Shown piece by piece: positions 1 to 11,006 of a stretch of DNA of 64,000 nt (position 1 is the stretch's first letter; each line of letters starts with the position of its first letter). The notes below the pieces were generated by a model. The model ran no database searches, was not told where the DNA came from, and was given only the letters and a program-made list of their open reading frames with translations. The translations under genes and the position numbers were made by a program. Origin of the DNA: Adiantum capillus-veneris (lineage: Eukaryota; Streptophyta; Polypodiopsida; Polypodiales; Pteridaceae); NCBI GenBank assembly GCA_014529385.2, contig CM043942.1, positions 61,293,184 to 61,357,183 of the forward strand. Direction: 5' to 3'.

Positions 1-890
1 AGAAGATGCTCTCTATAGAAAGCTATCTTCGTTCCCAGATCCTTTGCCGGCTATATCCAAGTCCTCTTGGTGTCTAGCTGAGTCAAGTCCTGGCGAATGA
101 GCCTGGTGATCTCGGACTATGTAAGATTCAGAGAGGGTGCATCCAATGAGTACTGGAAGGGGGGCAATCTGTCCATCCCGAACCCGTGTACCTGAAACTA
201 GCATGTTGTGTCTTCGTGCATAGCTAACTGTCGAGAGGACTCGAGTGCTAGGTGGGCATATCTATCTCTAAGGAGATCCCATAAACGGTGTATAAAGGAG
301 ACGGATCTGGTGAGCTCATCATTCACTAGCGGGGGGGCAGCTAACTCTGCTCGAATAATGTCATGTGGTACTGAAGCCTTGGCTCTAATAAGTTGTGAGA
401 TCATAGAGACCAGAGGCTTCTCCATGTTTCCCCATCCATTAATGCGACCTGACCTCCCATGGTGATCCAATGAAGGTCCCGGAAGCCACCAAAGTGTCAA
501 AAAGCAAAAGCTTCGTCCGAGGCTCTTGAAACTGAATCTGTGAACACATCCTCTCCAATCCACCCAATGCTGCATAGACTCTAGTCAGTCTAGTCTTTGT
601 TGCTCTCCTCAATGAAAATGTTGGTCCACTAAAGACCACCCCAAGGTAGGTGTAAGAATCTGTATACTCCACTGTCTCATGGCCGTATGTGAATGCGGGT
701 GCTGATCTCCTGATCCACTGTGGGGTGGTGTTAAACACCATAACCTTGGTTTTACGAAGGTTGACAGACAAACCACTGTCGTGGGAAAACCTTTGCAAAG
801 CATCCAAGTGACGTTGCATCCCCTCCGGAGAGTTGAAGATCAACACAATATCATCAGCATATAGCAATAGATGAATCCATGTCCCTGCCA
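1..890 (-). mobile_element. LINE fragment (copy A): RT palm/thumb and downstream region
   Basis: Reading on the minus strand from 867, the frame opens with the catalytic RT box LYADDIVLI, followed by the motifs GLSVNLRKTKVMVF and YLGVVFSGP typical of the LINE thumb region. Further pieces in other frames (575-198, 204-13) continue into the post-RT domain, with motifs such as RAKASVPHDIIRAELAAPP that recur in copies C and E. Frameshifts separate the pieces, so this is a dead fragment. The 5' end stops abruptly near 890, without the GA tract seen at other copies, and the 3' part leaves the window. Same family as copies B-F. Confidence 0.85.
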
Positions 891-1527
891 GAAAACGCTA
901 TTGTTGCTGAATGATGGCGCCAGGGATGCTGAAAGGCTGATGTTGAAAAAGGCTAGGGTGCTTGAGGGACTGCAAAAAACACGAGAGGCTTTGGGGTGCT
1001 GATGAGCTGCCTGCCCATTAGGTATTGAGGGTAATAACTTATCATCATTGGGTGACCCTAGGGACCACCTATATAGCTACTTTATGCTGGATCGAGAGTC
1101 ACTAAATAAACCCGCCGACCTTGTAATTGCTCGTTAAATGTCACTTATTAATGAGTTTAAAAAACCCTTAATAAGAGGTGCATTGCCGTAAACTACATAG
1201 ACCAAGTACTAATGCTACTGTAAGGGAACACTTCCCAATGCCTACACCTAGCAGACACTAGTTGTGCTCATGTGCAATGAGAGGGTATGCAACTACTCTA
1301 AAGTGTGTGGACATGCACGTCTTGTGTATAGGCTCACAAAGGCGCTAGAACACTTTCTAGGCTGTCCTAAACTCAGAAGTAGGAGTTACAGCTTGTCCAC
1401 ATGCACATAGGGTTAGATGTACACGTGACAGTATGTCAGGAGTCTACACTATTCCAATGCGTATATAAATGACATTGCATCTTATCAAGGTTAAACTCCC
1501 AATTACCCATTAATGCCTCTTTGGATG
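891..1527. other. No gene recognised
   Basis: Stretch between the LINE fragment and the hAT-like remnant. Short open frames only, none with a recognisable motif; no long repeats noticed. Confidence 0.5.
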
Positions 1528-1823
1528 CAGGGTTGTCCTTTGTACGGCGCACGGAACGATATGTACGTTCCATTTCGTACCGTATGTTCCGTACAGGACT
1601 CGTACGGTGCCTTTTTTTTAACGTTGCGCAGTCCACACGTTTGACCGAGTTTGAAAGGCGCTCAACGGGTACATTTTTTGACCGTTTAGCATGGAGGTGG
1701 GAGCTCTCTCTATCTCTCTAATCTTGAGCCTCCATCATTCATGCCACATTGGCCATGGCAAACGCTCTCTGTCTCTTTCCCTCTACATCTCCCTTTAACC
1801 CTCCTCTCCCTTTCCCCGGAAAA

Positions 1824-1833
1824 TCTATATAAG
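1824..1833 (+). promoter_or_regulatory. Probable TATA box of the hAT-like element
   Basis: The sequence TCTATATAAG lies about 350 bases upstream of the ATG at 2186 and just before a long C/T-rich leader, as in many plant promoters. Position and sequence are the only evidence. Confidence 0.45.
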
Positions 1834-1904
1834 GCTTGCCCACCCTCTCTTCTTCTCTATCAACTTACAAGTTACCATTTCCCCTATCTCCCTCAAGCTC
1901 TCTC

Positions 1905-2165
1905 CATTCATCAAGCCCCCTACTCCATCAAGCTGCCTTCATCTCCATCAAGCTCACTTCATCTCCATTATTCCATCAAGCTCCCTTCATCTCCATCACT
2001 CTCCCTTCATCTCCTTCAAGCCCTCCATCACTCTCATCACTATCCATCTCCTTCAAGCTCTCCGTCACTCTCAAATTCTCTCCTCATACCCCATCTCCTT
2101 CAAGCTCTTCGTCACTCTCAAGTTCTCTACTCACTCCCCATCTCCTACAAACTCTCCATCACTTT
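1905..2165 (+). repeat. Pyrimidine-rich degenerate minisatellite
   Basis: About ten imperfect copies of a unit like CATCAAGCTCCCTTCATCTC, 20-40 bases apart, form the leader before the ATG at 2186. The long open frames reported through this stretch in two registers are serine/leucine/proline-rich readings of the repeat and are not taken as genes. Confidence 0.7.
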
Positions 2166-2185
2166 CAACTTTTTAGCTCTCCATA

Positions 2186-2705
2186 ATGCCGCCCGCTCTT
2201 CATGAAGCCTTCACAAAGCATTGCCGCTACTTTGAAAGGGTGAAGAGCAAGCAAAACGTTTGCCATTGGTATTGCAAATATTGCTCCAAGACCATGATCT
2301 CAAGTGCCACCCGCCTTATCATCCACTTGTCCAAGAAGAGAGGGCAAGCGGGCCCATGTCCGAATATCCGTAACAATAGCTTCCACTCCGGTTGCTCGTG
2401 GGAGTGGTAGAACATCGGTACAAACACCCAAGACCTATGTGCGGCGAGGCTTGGGTAGAGGATCTACTATGGCGACTACCACTTTGGAGAATGTGCCCAT
2501 TTCTAGGCCTGCTGATCCTAGAGAGCCAGAGTTTAATGATGAGGGCAACATCCTTAGTGAGGGAGATTATGGTCTTACAGCTAGTGCATCTGATTCATTT
2601 AGTGATGAGGATGATGCAACCACCTCAAGCTCAAGCTCAAGCTCGGACCACAATTCCGGTGATGAGAGTGATATGAGCACTTTGGACACTCTCTTTATGC
2701 TTTAA
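2186..2705 (+). pseudogene. hAT-type transposase remnant: BED zinc finger joined to acidic tail
   Basis: The first frame (2186-2410, 74 aa) has CKYC at about residues 30-33, an ATRL..HL segment and PCPN, the pattern of the BED-like finger that opens plant DUF659/hAT transposases. A second frame (ending at 2705) is Ser/Asp/Glu-rich, like the acidic tail of these proteins, and ends in DTLFML. The two frames differ, and the catalytic core of roughly 500 residues is missing, so the product cannot be an active transposase. The alternative, a domesticated short zinc-finger protein, is less likely because of the frameshift. Confidence 0.5.
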
Positions 2706-2900
2706 AGTTTGCACCCATGGGCCATGAGTTGTCACTACTTTTTGGTACTTAGTACTACTTTTTGTCACTTGTATCTCTCTACTTATGTAATGCAACCATG
2801 ATTCTTCTTTTGTCGAACATTGCCATTCGTGCGAGTTCCACTGAGTGCAAAACATCTGCGTACAACTATATCAGATCATCAGGATCTACCGGAGTCCTGA

Positions 2901-3442
2901 GAGTGATCCACTAAAGACAAGGATAATTTTTTAGCTCAAGCAAGAGATCAAACGAGGCATATGATGTGTCCAAGTAATAAAAGATTCCAAAATATAGCTC
3001 AAATCTAAAAAATTTAGGACCAAACCAAACATGCTGTCCCCTCAACACTCAAGGCAATGCAGCTTATATTGCAAACCACTGGTTTTTTCTATATTGATGA
3101 TATACCAAAAGACCAAATCATTATTCGCAATTGTTTATATTTGAAAGAATTCAAAGTTCTCTCAAGAAGGTTGTTATTGAAAATTAAAAAAATATTCAGA
3201 AGCATTAATGGAGACATCGAAAGACAAAAAACTTAATGTATTAAATGACTGCGAGCATGCATCCCATTGGCCAGGAGTGTTGTGAAGGTGTGTTGACTCT
3301 TAACATTTATCCTATGTTTCTTATTTTGTCTTGTATCAATGAAATTGTCTGCACTAATTGACTTTCCTTTCAGATTCTCCATGTAGAAACTGTCTAATTC
3401 TTTTCTTGCCTTCTGGTATACCATCTGTTTCATGCAATAAAG
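2901..3442. other. Non-coding; probable intron or flank of the NAGLU exons
   Basis: AT-rich, no motif-bearing frame. If the exons at 3443-4082 belong to a functional gene, this would be the intron before the first of them. Confidence 0.4.
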
Positions 3443-4082
3443 AATGAATGGAATGCAAGAACGCAAGTTACAATGTGGTTTGACAACACGGCCACTATAC
3501 CTAGCCAATTACATGATTACGGTAAGCTGTCTTATAGCTTGTTATTTGGTTCTCTCAAATGCAGACGCACAAGCATGTCTGCATGCACATATACTTAAAA
3601 GTATACAAAGGCTTGTTAAAATGTCTCCAGAGGGCCAAATCAACATGTAGGATTGAGGCAATGCATCCATACATGGTGGTGTCTCATCCGAACTGCAATT
3701 AACAGAAGAAAGCACTAGTAATTTGGGGTTCTAGAACTACCATTCAACTGCTCAGACTATTGTTTGGGAGCTGATCTATGCACATGCTCACCTTCGTACG
3801 GTTTTGGCTATCATTGTTTCACTTTGAACTTCTTGTTTGCATGTTGCAGGTAACAAATATTGGAGTGGACTTGTTGGTGATTACTATCTTCCTCGTATGG
3901 CATTGTATCTTGAACTTTTACAAGCAAGTTTGACCAATAATGTTACCTTTCCTTTTCTTGAGTGGCGAGAAAAATGGGTTTCTCTTACAAATTTCTTTCA
4001 AGCCTCCACAAATGGGTACTCAACAACGACAAATGGTGATAGCATAAGAATCGCAAGGAACTTGCTGGAAAAATATACCAAG
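3443..4082 (+). CDS. NAGLU: Two exons of alpha-N-acetylglucosaminidase (C-terminal region)
   Basis: Exon 1 (3443-3521) reads NEWNARTQVTMWFD and ends ...LHDY followed by a GTAAGC donor at 3522. Exon 2 (3850-4082) follows a TTGCAG acceptor and continues NKYWSGLVGDYYLPR; the phase joins cleanly (one base plus two bases make a Gly codon). Together about 104 residues, matching the end of the glycoside hydrolase family 89 enzyme that removes terminal N-acetylglucosamine in lysosome/vacuole glycan breakdown; the family is usually about 750-800 residues. No in-frame stop interrupts either exon. At 4083 a GTATTA donor is possible; otherwise the frame reads through to a stop at 4193. Upstream exons are not seen before the window start, so this is either the end of a gene with very long introns or a captured fragment. 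Confidence 0.75.
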
Positions 4083-4661
4083 GTATTAGATGAGTTTTAT
4101 AACGTTTTCATTCTATTCTACCTACGCATGCTAGATCTTGATCTCATTGAATACTCATGTGTAGTGACAAAATATGGACAAGAAAATTGGTAATGGTTAT
4201 TACAACCATACGAAGTATGCATTTGGGCTATGGACATAATGGCAGAAATGGTTCTTGTCTTTGTTTGAAAAGAATGCAATGGGTTATAACTGATTTGTTT
4301 CAACTGTACTTTGAAAATTAAAATTCCACTATTTGCATTGAGAAAGAATTCCAATTTGGCTTGTGTGGCTCTTGATCCTCCTATGATAACTTTTAAGATG
4401 CTCTCTGCTCCCACAAGTACTCATGTAGAGGGATAACAACCCCAAACAAGAGCGGCGGAGTTTCGCTTTAGAGAGTATTACGTCGAGCGTCCTTGTCCGT
4501 ATTTCTTTTATATTGATCCAAAGAATTTATAACTGTGCGATCACGCACTCCCAGATGGTTAGAAGTAAAAGGGGTTTTCAAAACTACCAGGGAAATTATT
4601 CCGAGTCCCCACTTACGAGGTGTCACCAGAAACCAAAAAAACCTTCCAATCACTCCAACTT
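4083..4661. other. No gene recognised; possible LTR-derived stretch at 4445-4610
   Basis: 4445-4520 resembles part of the LTR seen at 8580-8650 (GGCGAAACTCC and CGGTATTTCTTTATATT-like blocks), so a solo LTR fragment is possible. The rest holds only short frames without motifs. Confidence 0.3.
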
Positions 4662-5990
4662 TTTTTTTTTTTTTTTTATAAAACCATAAAGGGCGAGAGC
4701 AGATTTATATTATAGAAAGAGCGCAATTACAAAAAACTACCGCAAAGGGTATGGTTCGGTCAATAGTTACAAAAACTTGGTGTTCAAAATTACATTCTAC
4801 TCTGTCAAGTTTTCCAGAAAATCATGCAGGCGGGCAACTAGTCGGATTCCATTGCTATGTAGCCTTCTTAATCTTTCCCCATTTGCTCTGCATTCGTCTA
4901 GCATTCTCTGCAGGTGTGTATAGGAGCCATCGAGAAGCACCTCTTGTTATTTGTTGATATTTGCACCGTTGTAGTAGCTAATACAGTCCGTGAGTACCTT
5001 GAAGCTGGCTTCGTAAACTCGACATTGATCAAGCTTTAGCTGATTCACCTAAAGGGAAAAGCAGTAAAACAGTTCTCTCAGACTTTTAGTATGGTAAGCT
5101 ATGTTAAAAAGCCTGTCATTTCGGTCAGACCAAATAATAACGACACTCCAACTTAGGCTTGGCTGACCCTCGAAAACTTTTGAAGCACCTAGCCCGCCTC
5201 CCAACATGGAGGCCATAACATGAAGAATCGTGAGCCAAATATGTTGTGCCTATGGGCAGTCGCCTAGATAGTGTCGCTGGGTCAGTGCAAGATGCCTACA
5301 CTTGAAGGCAAAGAGAAGGATATCCACTGTGTGCTAGCTGGACTTGCACCGATGTTCCTTTCTGTGCAACCAACCCAATTAGAAGCACTAGTCTTGAGAC
5401 TGGTGGCTAGCCCATAGTTGAGTCCATAGTCCAAAAATCTAAGAGGAACTCAAAGGAGGTTTGTCACCAATGCTGAGCTGCTATTGTTATGGACTTTCGT
5501 CTATCCACCAAAGTGTGCCACCCAATGGAAAAAAAAAACCCTAGGGTGATTGGGAGAGGCAGAAAGATCCCTCTAGAGCCACTCTCTAGGGTCCCACTGC
5601 AGCTGAGCTATAGGTGGAACCCCAAAGGTCCATAATCTCTAGTCCATTCTACCTGCTTTAGAGCATGATGAAGAATACCTCAACGTTCTACCAATGCCGA
5701 AGTTATGATCCTCTAGAAGATGCACTCTAAACTAAGGCTACCTTGTGTCGACAAACATGAGGGAACCGTCCCTCCTCCTACACCTCAAAGAAAAATCACT
5801 CACCTTGTCTTGACATGCGCTGACTGCAGTCAACAATTCTAACTGCATGAAAGCACTTATCCATATTGGGGCTTGGAGCCCAAAAGGAATGTGTGAATCT
5901 GCACGGATTGTTATCTGTATGTCTTGTCGAATAGCTGATTCTCCTTGTAAGAGACTCAATCTGTCCATCTAAACCTTCTTAGGCATGCTG
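4662..5990 (-). mobile_element. 3' remnant of a poly-A-tailed plant L1-type LINE
   Basis: A run of 17 T at 4662-4678 is a poly-A tail on the minus strand. Reading minus strand from about 5310 gives fragments like KCRHLALTQRHYLGDCP and AQHIWLTILHVMASM, then SWSVVIIWSDRNDRLF, the layout of the zinc-binding domain and tail that follow RT in plant LINEs. Many stops and shifts. This family differs from the GA-flanked LINEs, which end in TTTCA repeats. The upstream limit is uncertain. Confidence 0.5.
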
Positions 5991-6546
5991 CATAACTGAA
6001 CATGCGCAAAACTGAACTCACTCCCCAAAACTTTTTATAGGTCCAGCTTCCATGTATCCCCAAGCTTGGTTGAGATTCCAATGGAGGGAAGTTGATCCCA
6101 TGTCTTCCCTATGTTGCCCAAATGCAAAAGCCCACATGGCCTGCAGCCACACCCATGCACATCAACGTGGTAATGGTGGCCAAGGTGCTTGCTTCCCTGT
6201 CTTGCTTGAGGGCCAACACACAACACATTGCATCCATGGTCACCTTGCTTGCACTCAACTCATCACTCCAAATGGGGAGCCATGGCGTTAAAGAAGCGAG
6301 TGAGCAACCTCCATCACACCAAACATTGGCGCAGCTCCTCCACACGCTAAACATATCCCATCCGTGTCGAACAATGATATGTATGTCAAGTGGCTTATGT
6401 ATAGCAATCGGCCTCACCTTCAAGATCTTGGAGGCACAAGCATGCCCCTGCAACAACCTCAACCCAACTGCAGCCTCAAGAGAGCCACCAATGTCAGTGT
6501 CCTCCCCACTCCACGACTGCTATTGGCACTGCTCTTTGTAACAGAC
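5991..6546. other. Unassigned stretch
   Basis: Open frames of 117 aa (minus, 6109-6462) and 149 aa (plus, 6092-6541) overlap each other here, but neither shows a motif I recognise. It may be further decayed LINE sequence. Confidence 0.3.
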
Positions 6547-7183
6547 TGTTATAGGCTTGGACACTCCAAGCAAGAAGTCAATAGCAACACACAAACAGAA
6601 GGTGCAAACGATTGCACTAAACTTGAATAAAGAGAGAGAGAGAAGAGGAGAGTCGGCACGGAACGTGGGACGATGAAGTTCCGTCCCGAGATGCGTCCCT
6701 TCCTATATTTCTCATATTATTGCTTCGCAAAGGTACAACTCCCCGAGGGTCCAACTCTCTCTCGACTGTGCATCTAGATACTCCTTGAGAGTGGCCCTTT
6801 GGGCACTTATAAACAATACAAGGGTTGCCAAAAGCAGAGCCCCAAAAGCTCTCATATAAAAGCACTTCCAACCAAAAGCATCTGCTCCCCAAAAGCATGG
6901 CGCAAATCAGCCAAATTTGCCAGTGCAAATTGCAAAAATCCATATACAGTGGCACGTGGCAGCAGCCAGCACAAATCACGGAATTTCAGCCAGCCCTTAT
7001 GCTTTTGGGTCTTTTAGGGTCTAGGCCCCTGGTCAGTGCCCATAAGTTGATAGGGGTTAGGTTTTTAAAACCGTAATTGGCTAGGCCCCTCGTCCACATC
7101 TTTTGGTTCCGTCAGTTTTTCGAACTCCTTGTCCTCTCGGCCAGTTCCTCAAGTTGGGCATACCACGCTAGCAACTTGTGACA
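6547..7183 (-). repeat. 3' LTR of element LA
   Basis: Starts TGTTATAGGCTTGGACACTC and ends TTGTGACA. It shares with 13496-14122 the opening AGGCTTGGACACTCCAAGC, a GA tract, the string GGCCCTTTGGGCACTTATAAAC (in part), and the closing TAGGGT.TAGGCCCCT block. Confidence 0.75.
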
Positions 7184-8424
7184 TAATGTCCTCTCAAAAG
7201 AATTGTAATCACCCTCGATTACGCCTGCAAAAACAGCCAAAGGACAAGAAGTTTCTTTGGTAGACACTCACTATATGTACTCAGGCTCCAAACTCCACAA
7301 ACCCAACATTTTCACAAAGACATGGTCATTGATTAGATCACATCTTTGTCGAGGGTCTCAGATATAAATCATGATCATCGTAACATGTTTAGCAATCACA
7401 TCTAGACCGTGTTGATCTTGTCACAGATGTTTTGATCCATATAATCTTTTCACTATCACATTCATATCTTTTTACATATTTCAAGCAAACCATGCCCATG
7501 ACCATCCCCACAAGACAATACATTTTAGAGGGCGTGCATTTCACAAATCACACACTTAGTTCACATAAAACATAATGTTTCAATCATCCAATGTAGCCAT
7601 CTCATCTAGTTCAAAACTCTTGATGCACTTAGATCTCTGTGTAGCCATCTCATCCCTTCGGAACTCTTGATGCACTCACAACAATATCTAGTCATCTCAT
7701 CCAAATAGAAATTTTGATGCACTAGAATCACATTCACTTCTCATTCGCCTAGCCATCATATCCAGATCTCGCTAATCTCTAACAGATGTCAAGATGCACT
7801 AAGTTTAAATCATTCATCGGACAAAATGTTATAGACAATTCGTCTTTCTTTACATTACTCTAACAATATACACATGAAAGAGCACATTCAATCTACGAAA
7901 TTTCCAATTCAATGTACATATTTTCATAGTCATTCCGCAAAACATTGTCAGTCTGTGAGCATCCCTAATATCTCAAGGAGGAAATAGTGACTTTATTCAA
8001 TCTAGGCAATCTGTGACAAAGGAGTGGAGTGGCTCCCCTCTTGTGCAATCCACACCGCACCAGATTGAAACTAGGGATTCATTAGTAACTTTTGGAAGAC
8101 ATGTTAATAGTCCAAAAGCCTCAAGGTACATCTCAAAACCGAAGAGAATCCGCGAGGTTTTCTTCCCCATCCACTTTACATCTAGAGCAAGAAAATCTTG
8201 GCCTTGACCAAATTTGTTGTGGACATAACTTACCTTTCCTGTTTTGTTTCTTGTACCTTGGAACTTGTTGGTTATTTCATGGCCTCCCATGTCTATTGGT
8301 ACATCAATCTGAATCTTTGGAATTCTGTGATGAATTATCAGTTGATTCCCTTGTTTCTTCGAAACTCGCTAATAAATTATCCAGTGGTTCCCTTGGTTCT
8401 TTCTTTTCCTTGGAAGACTCTTGC
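7184..8424 (-). other. Internal region of LA near its 3' end, with degenerate repeats
   Basis: Holds about four imperfect units of GCCATCTCATC..GAACTCTTGATGCACT between 7590 and 7805, related to 9310-9450 and 11960-12070 in the nested copies. A 97-aa minus frame at 7997-8290 is uninterrupted but shows no motif I recognise. No RT or integrase motif. Confidence 0.5.
7590..7805. repeat. Short tandem repeat in LA interior
   Basis: Four degenerate units each contain CATCTCATC-like and TTGATGCACT-like blocks, spaced about 45-60 bases. Read by eye. Confidence 0.55.
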
Positions 8425-8503
8425 TGTCATGAGACGGGCACCACGTGCCAATAGAGAAGAACAGACTGAACAGAATTTTAGCACTTCAATAACAATCGAA
8501 CTC

Positions 8504-8508
<5 letters not shown>

Positions 8509-8574
<66 letters not shown>
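8509..8574. repeat. (GA)n microsatellite inside LTR
   Basis: About 33 uninterrupted GA units. The matching position in the LTR at 11007-11479 has only about five units, so the tract is highly variable. Confidence 0.95.
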
Positions 8575-8850
8575 ACGCGACACAAAGTGGCGAAACTCCA
8601 CGTGAGAGTATTTGCCCCAAACCTTGGCGCCCCTTTCGGTATTTCTTTATATTACTTGAATTCAGTACAATGCCGGTACTCCACCCTTTGCACCTTTGTA
8701 TTGAGCATGCCAGAGACTGAGCCCTCTGCACTTATTTAAAGGCCCTTGGCCTTGAAAAGCAATTTATGAAAAGCTTGAAACTCAAAAGCGGCTGGCCCAA
8801 AAAGCTACAATAAAAAGCTGCCAGCACGATTCACGGATATCCGTAAAACT

Positions 8851-8953
8851 GCCACGTCAGCAGTGAGCGCAAAACGTGGAAATCCATACAGTCTACCACA
8901 TCATCATGTCAGTGTAGAATCCGGGTTTTCCGTACAGTTCTTCCACGTCATCC
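8851..8953 (-). promoter_or_regulatory. Cluster of TGACGTGG-type (bZIP-like) motifs in LTR U3
   Basis: GCCACGTCAGCA (8851), a decayed CCACATCATCA (about 8897) and TTCCACGTCATCC (8941) are repeated within 100 bp. On the element's sense strand they read TGACGTGG, an ACGT-core site of the type bound by plant bZIP factors. The same set recurs at 11324 and at 11600, 11644 and 11691. Binding is inferred from sequence only. Confidence 0.4.
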
Positions 8954-9514
8954 AATCTCCATGCAAAATGGATCTTGCTTTATTTTATATTTTTTGCGTC
9001 ACTTGGGCCCTATCGAACGGGGTCCCTTGAGTTGGCGGGAACTTCAACTTCTTCTGCTTCTTAGGGTTTAGGCCCCTCGGTCGGGATCTGTAAGTTGGCT
9101 CAGGTCTTTAGTGGCTTGACATGTGAGCAGTTTGTGACATCGCCCCTTCTTGAAAGAGAGTAATTGTCCATGATTACCGTATATCTGCAAAACAACTCAA
9201 GCTAGCTTAAAAAAAGTTCTGAGGGACAATCAGTTTGCTCTTTTTATTAAGGAGTTGGTTTCTCCTCTCGGCTCTTTTTATCAAGGAGTTGGCTTCTCCT
9301 TTCGTCCAGATCGGAACTCTTGATATTCCAGTGTAGTAAAATTAGCCATCACACCCAGACCGCATTGATCTTTCACGTGTGTCTTGATGCACTAAAATTA
9401 CATACCCAAGCAATCTCATCCAATTAGGAATATTCAGTGGTTGGCACATCACAATGCAACACTAATGTTCACATATGCATGTTACAAGACATAGAAACAT
9501 AAAGTCTCCGATGA

Positions 9515-10200
9515 ACACTCCCCCTGCAAATAACCATCCAGGTCCGGGCCATAAGCTGCTCAATGACTCCCTCATCACTCTTCCCGCAAATAACCTAAAA
9601 AGGTTCGGGCCATGAGATATAGAGGCCTTTTACAACCAAACGCCCCCCAGACCGCAGCGTGCGTCGTTTGGAGGTGCTGAGAGTAATGATTGTTCAGACT
9701 TATCAATACTCCCCCCGTAAATAACCATCGAGGTTCGGGCCATGAGTAACAACAACAATACTCTCCCCGTAAATAACCACAACGGTCCGGGCCATGAGTA
9801 AAAACAACACTTTTCAAACAATTCAGTACTCCCCCTGCAAATAACCACAAGGGTCTGGGCCATGAGTACTCCCCCTGCAAATAACCTAAAAAGGTTCGGG
9901 CCATGAGATATAGAGGCCTTTTACAACCAAACGCCCCCCAGACCGCAGCCTGCGTCGTTTGGAGGTGCTGAGAGTAATGATTGTTCAGACTTATCAATAC
10001 TCCCCCCGTAAATAACCATCCAGGTTCGGGCCATGAGTAACAACAACAATACTCTCCCCGTAAATAACCACAACGGTCCGGGCCATGAGTAAAAACAACA
10101 CTTTTCAAAGAGTTCAGTACTCCCCCTGCAAATAACCACAAGGGTCTGGGCCATGAGTATGAACAAGCATTCTCAAACATCATTTCTGAGTACTCCACCC
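9515..10200. repeat. Array of a CTCCCC...CGGGCCATGAG repeat with a 293-bp higher-order duplication
   Basis: About nine units follow the form ACTCCCC(C/T)GTAAATAACC, a variable 4-6 bases, GGT.CGGGCCATGAG, then a spacer rich in AACAACA. A block beginning near 9590 is repeated from about 9883 with few changes, including the CAGACCGCAGC.TGCGTCGTT segment. A degenerate continuation lies at 12160-12405. The 207-aa minus-strand frame through it (9575-10198) is simply the repeat translated and shows no protein family features. Confidence 0.8.
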
Positions 10201-10619
10201 GGGAGTAAAATCACCGATCACTGAAACCAGTATTAAAACCAAAGTCAAACAATTCAAATCAGCACCAAGACAGGTTCAAAACAAATACCATCCATTTTAA
10301 ACAAATTCCAAACAGGATCACCAAACAAGTTCAAACAGAACTTAAACTTAAAAAGCAAGCTCGACATCAGTCGAGTTCAAAAAGTTGACTGACTTTTCAT
10401 CCTGAAACCTACACCAAAAATTAGGGTTAGGTTCCTTTCATAAGGTCGGAGTCGACCGCATCACGGTCCATAAGCTGTTGGATAGAAAATGTTCCTGTAG
10501 TGGTGATGGTAGTCCAAAGACATAGCAATCACACTGGACCTCCAAGGTTATGAGCTCGAAAAGAGACACCTACTCAGAGATGTCGAGAAATTTCAAGTTA
10601 TAATCTGCTAGGGTTTCCA

Positions 10620-10900
10620 TGGCAAGCATTTCAGGATACCCCTCTCTGCCAGAAGTTGCACTGTGAAGGAAGATGTGAGAACCATATAACTTCGGGCAAA
10701 AATTTTCTTGAAAGCTTGCCAAGTCCTTGGAGCATGCGGCTTGGTAGCTATAGACTTCAACCTTTGTATGGCGCTGCCTCTAAGAGAAAAAAACAGCAGC
10801 TCGAAATAAATCCTTGATCCTTCTCTTGCAAGTGATCTTTATGGCTTATGCCCTGTAAGACAGAGCGATGAAGTAAGGGTGGGAGTTGCTAATAAGTGTC
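10620..10900 (-). pseudogene. gag remnant of element LB
   Basis: The minus strand reads LRGSAIQRLKSIA, then TWQAFKKIFARSY, the spacing of the conserved retrotransposon gag (capsid) segment L.G.A..W...TW..FK..F...Y. Stops on both sides break the frame. It matches the gag-only nature of the unit. Confidence 0.5.
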
Positions 10901-10993
10901 TTCAAATAAAATTCCACTAGCCTTTGGAAGCGCCGATTTGCTCTATCTGCTCTTTTGTAGACCAGTATGCTTTAAAAAAAGCACACACCCGAT

Positions 10994-11005
10994 GCTCTGA
11001 TACCA
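10994..11005 (-). other. Primer binding site of LB
   Basis: GCTCTGATACCA is the reverse complement of TGGTATCAGAGC, complementary to the 3' end of plant initiator tRNA-Met, one base from the LTR at 11007. Confidence 0.8.
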
Positions 11006-11006
11006 C

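Larger units (their letters stand above)
1528..2900 (+). mobile_element. Internally deleted hAT-like DNA transposon (boundaries partly inferred)
   Basis: The left end starts CAGGG, which fits the hAT terminal consensus YARNG, and the next 90 bases carry repeated GTACGG/CCGTAC motifs that could be subterminal transposase sites. A TATA box, a pyrimidine-rich leader and a BED-type zinc-finger coding start follow, then an acidic C-terminal tail with the catalytic region missing. I found no matching right inverted repeat and no repeat of the 8 bases TTTGGATG at 1520-1527, so the right end (about 2900) is a guess. The superfamily call rests on the zinc finger and left end only. Confidence 0.5.
8425..9139 (-). 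repeat. 3' LTR of LB
   Basis: 715 bp, TGTCATGAGACGG...TTTGTGACA. It contains a 66-bp (GA)n tract at 8509-8574 and a run of CCACGTCA-type motifs at 8851-8950. Confidence 0.75.

Noticed and set aside
1741-2205. Long Ser/Leu/Pro-rich plus-strand frames
   Set aside because: Translation of a pyrimidine-rich minisatellite; two overlapping frames are equally open.
6092-6541. 149-aa plus-strand frame and overlapping 117-aa minus frame
   Set aside because: No motif, no clear start context, and both strands are open; listed only as an unassigned stretch.
8198-8731. Frames with long RERERE or SLSLSL runs
   Set aside because: Reading of a (GA)n tract inside an LTR; not coding. The same applies at 13059-13712, 50160-50381 and 50668-50892.
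9575-10198. 207-aa minus-strand open frame with repeated W/L/G-rich units
   Set aside because: It is the CTCCCC...CGGGCCATGAG DNA repeat read in one frame; other frames are open too and no protein family fits.
7590-10200. Regularly spaced short repeats that might suggest a CRISPR array
   Set aside because: Units are degenerate, spacers are themselves related, and the setting is a plant LTR element; no cas genes.
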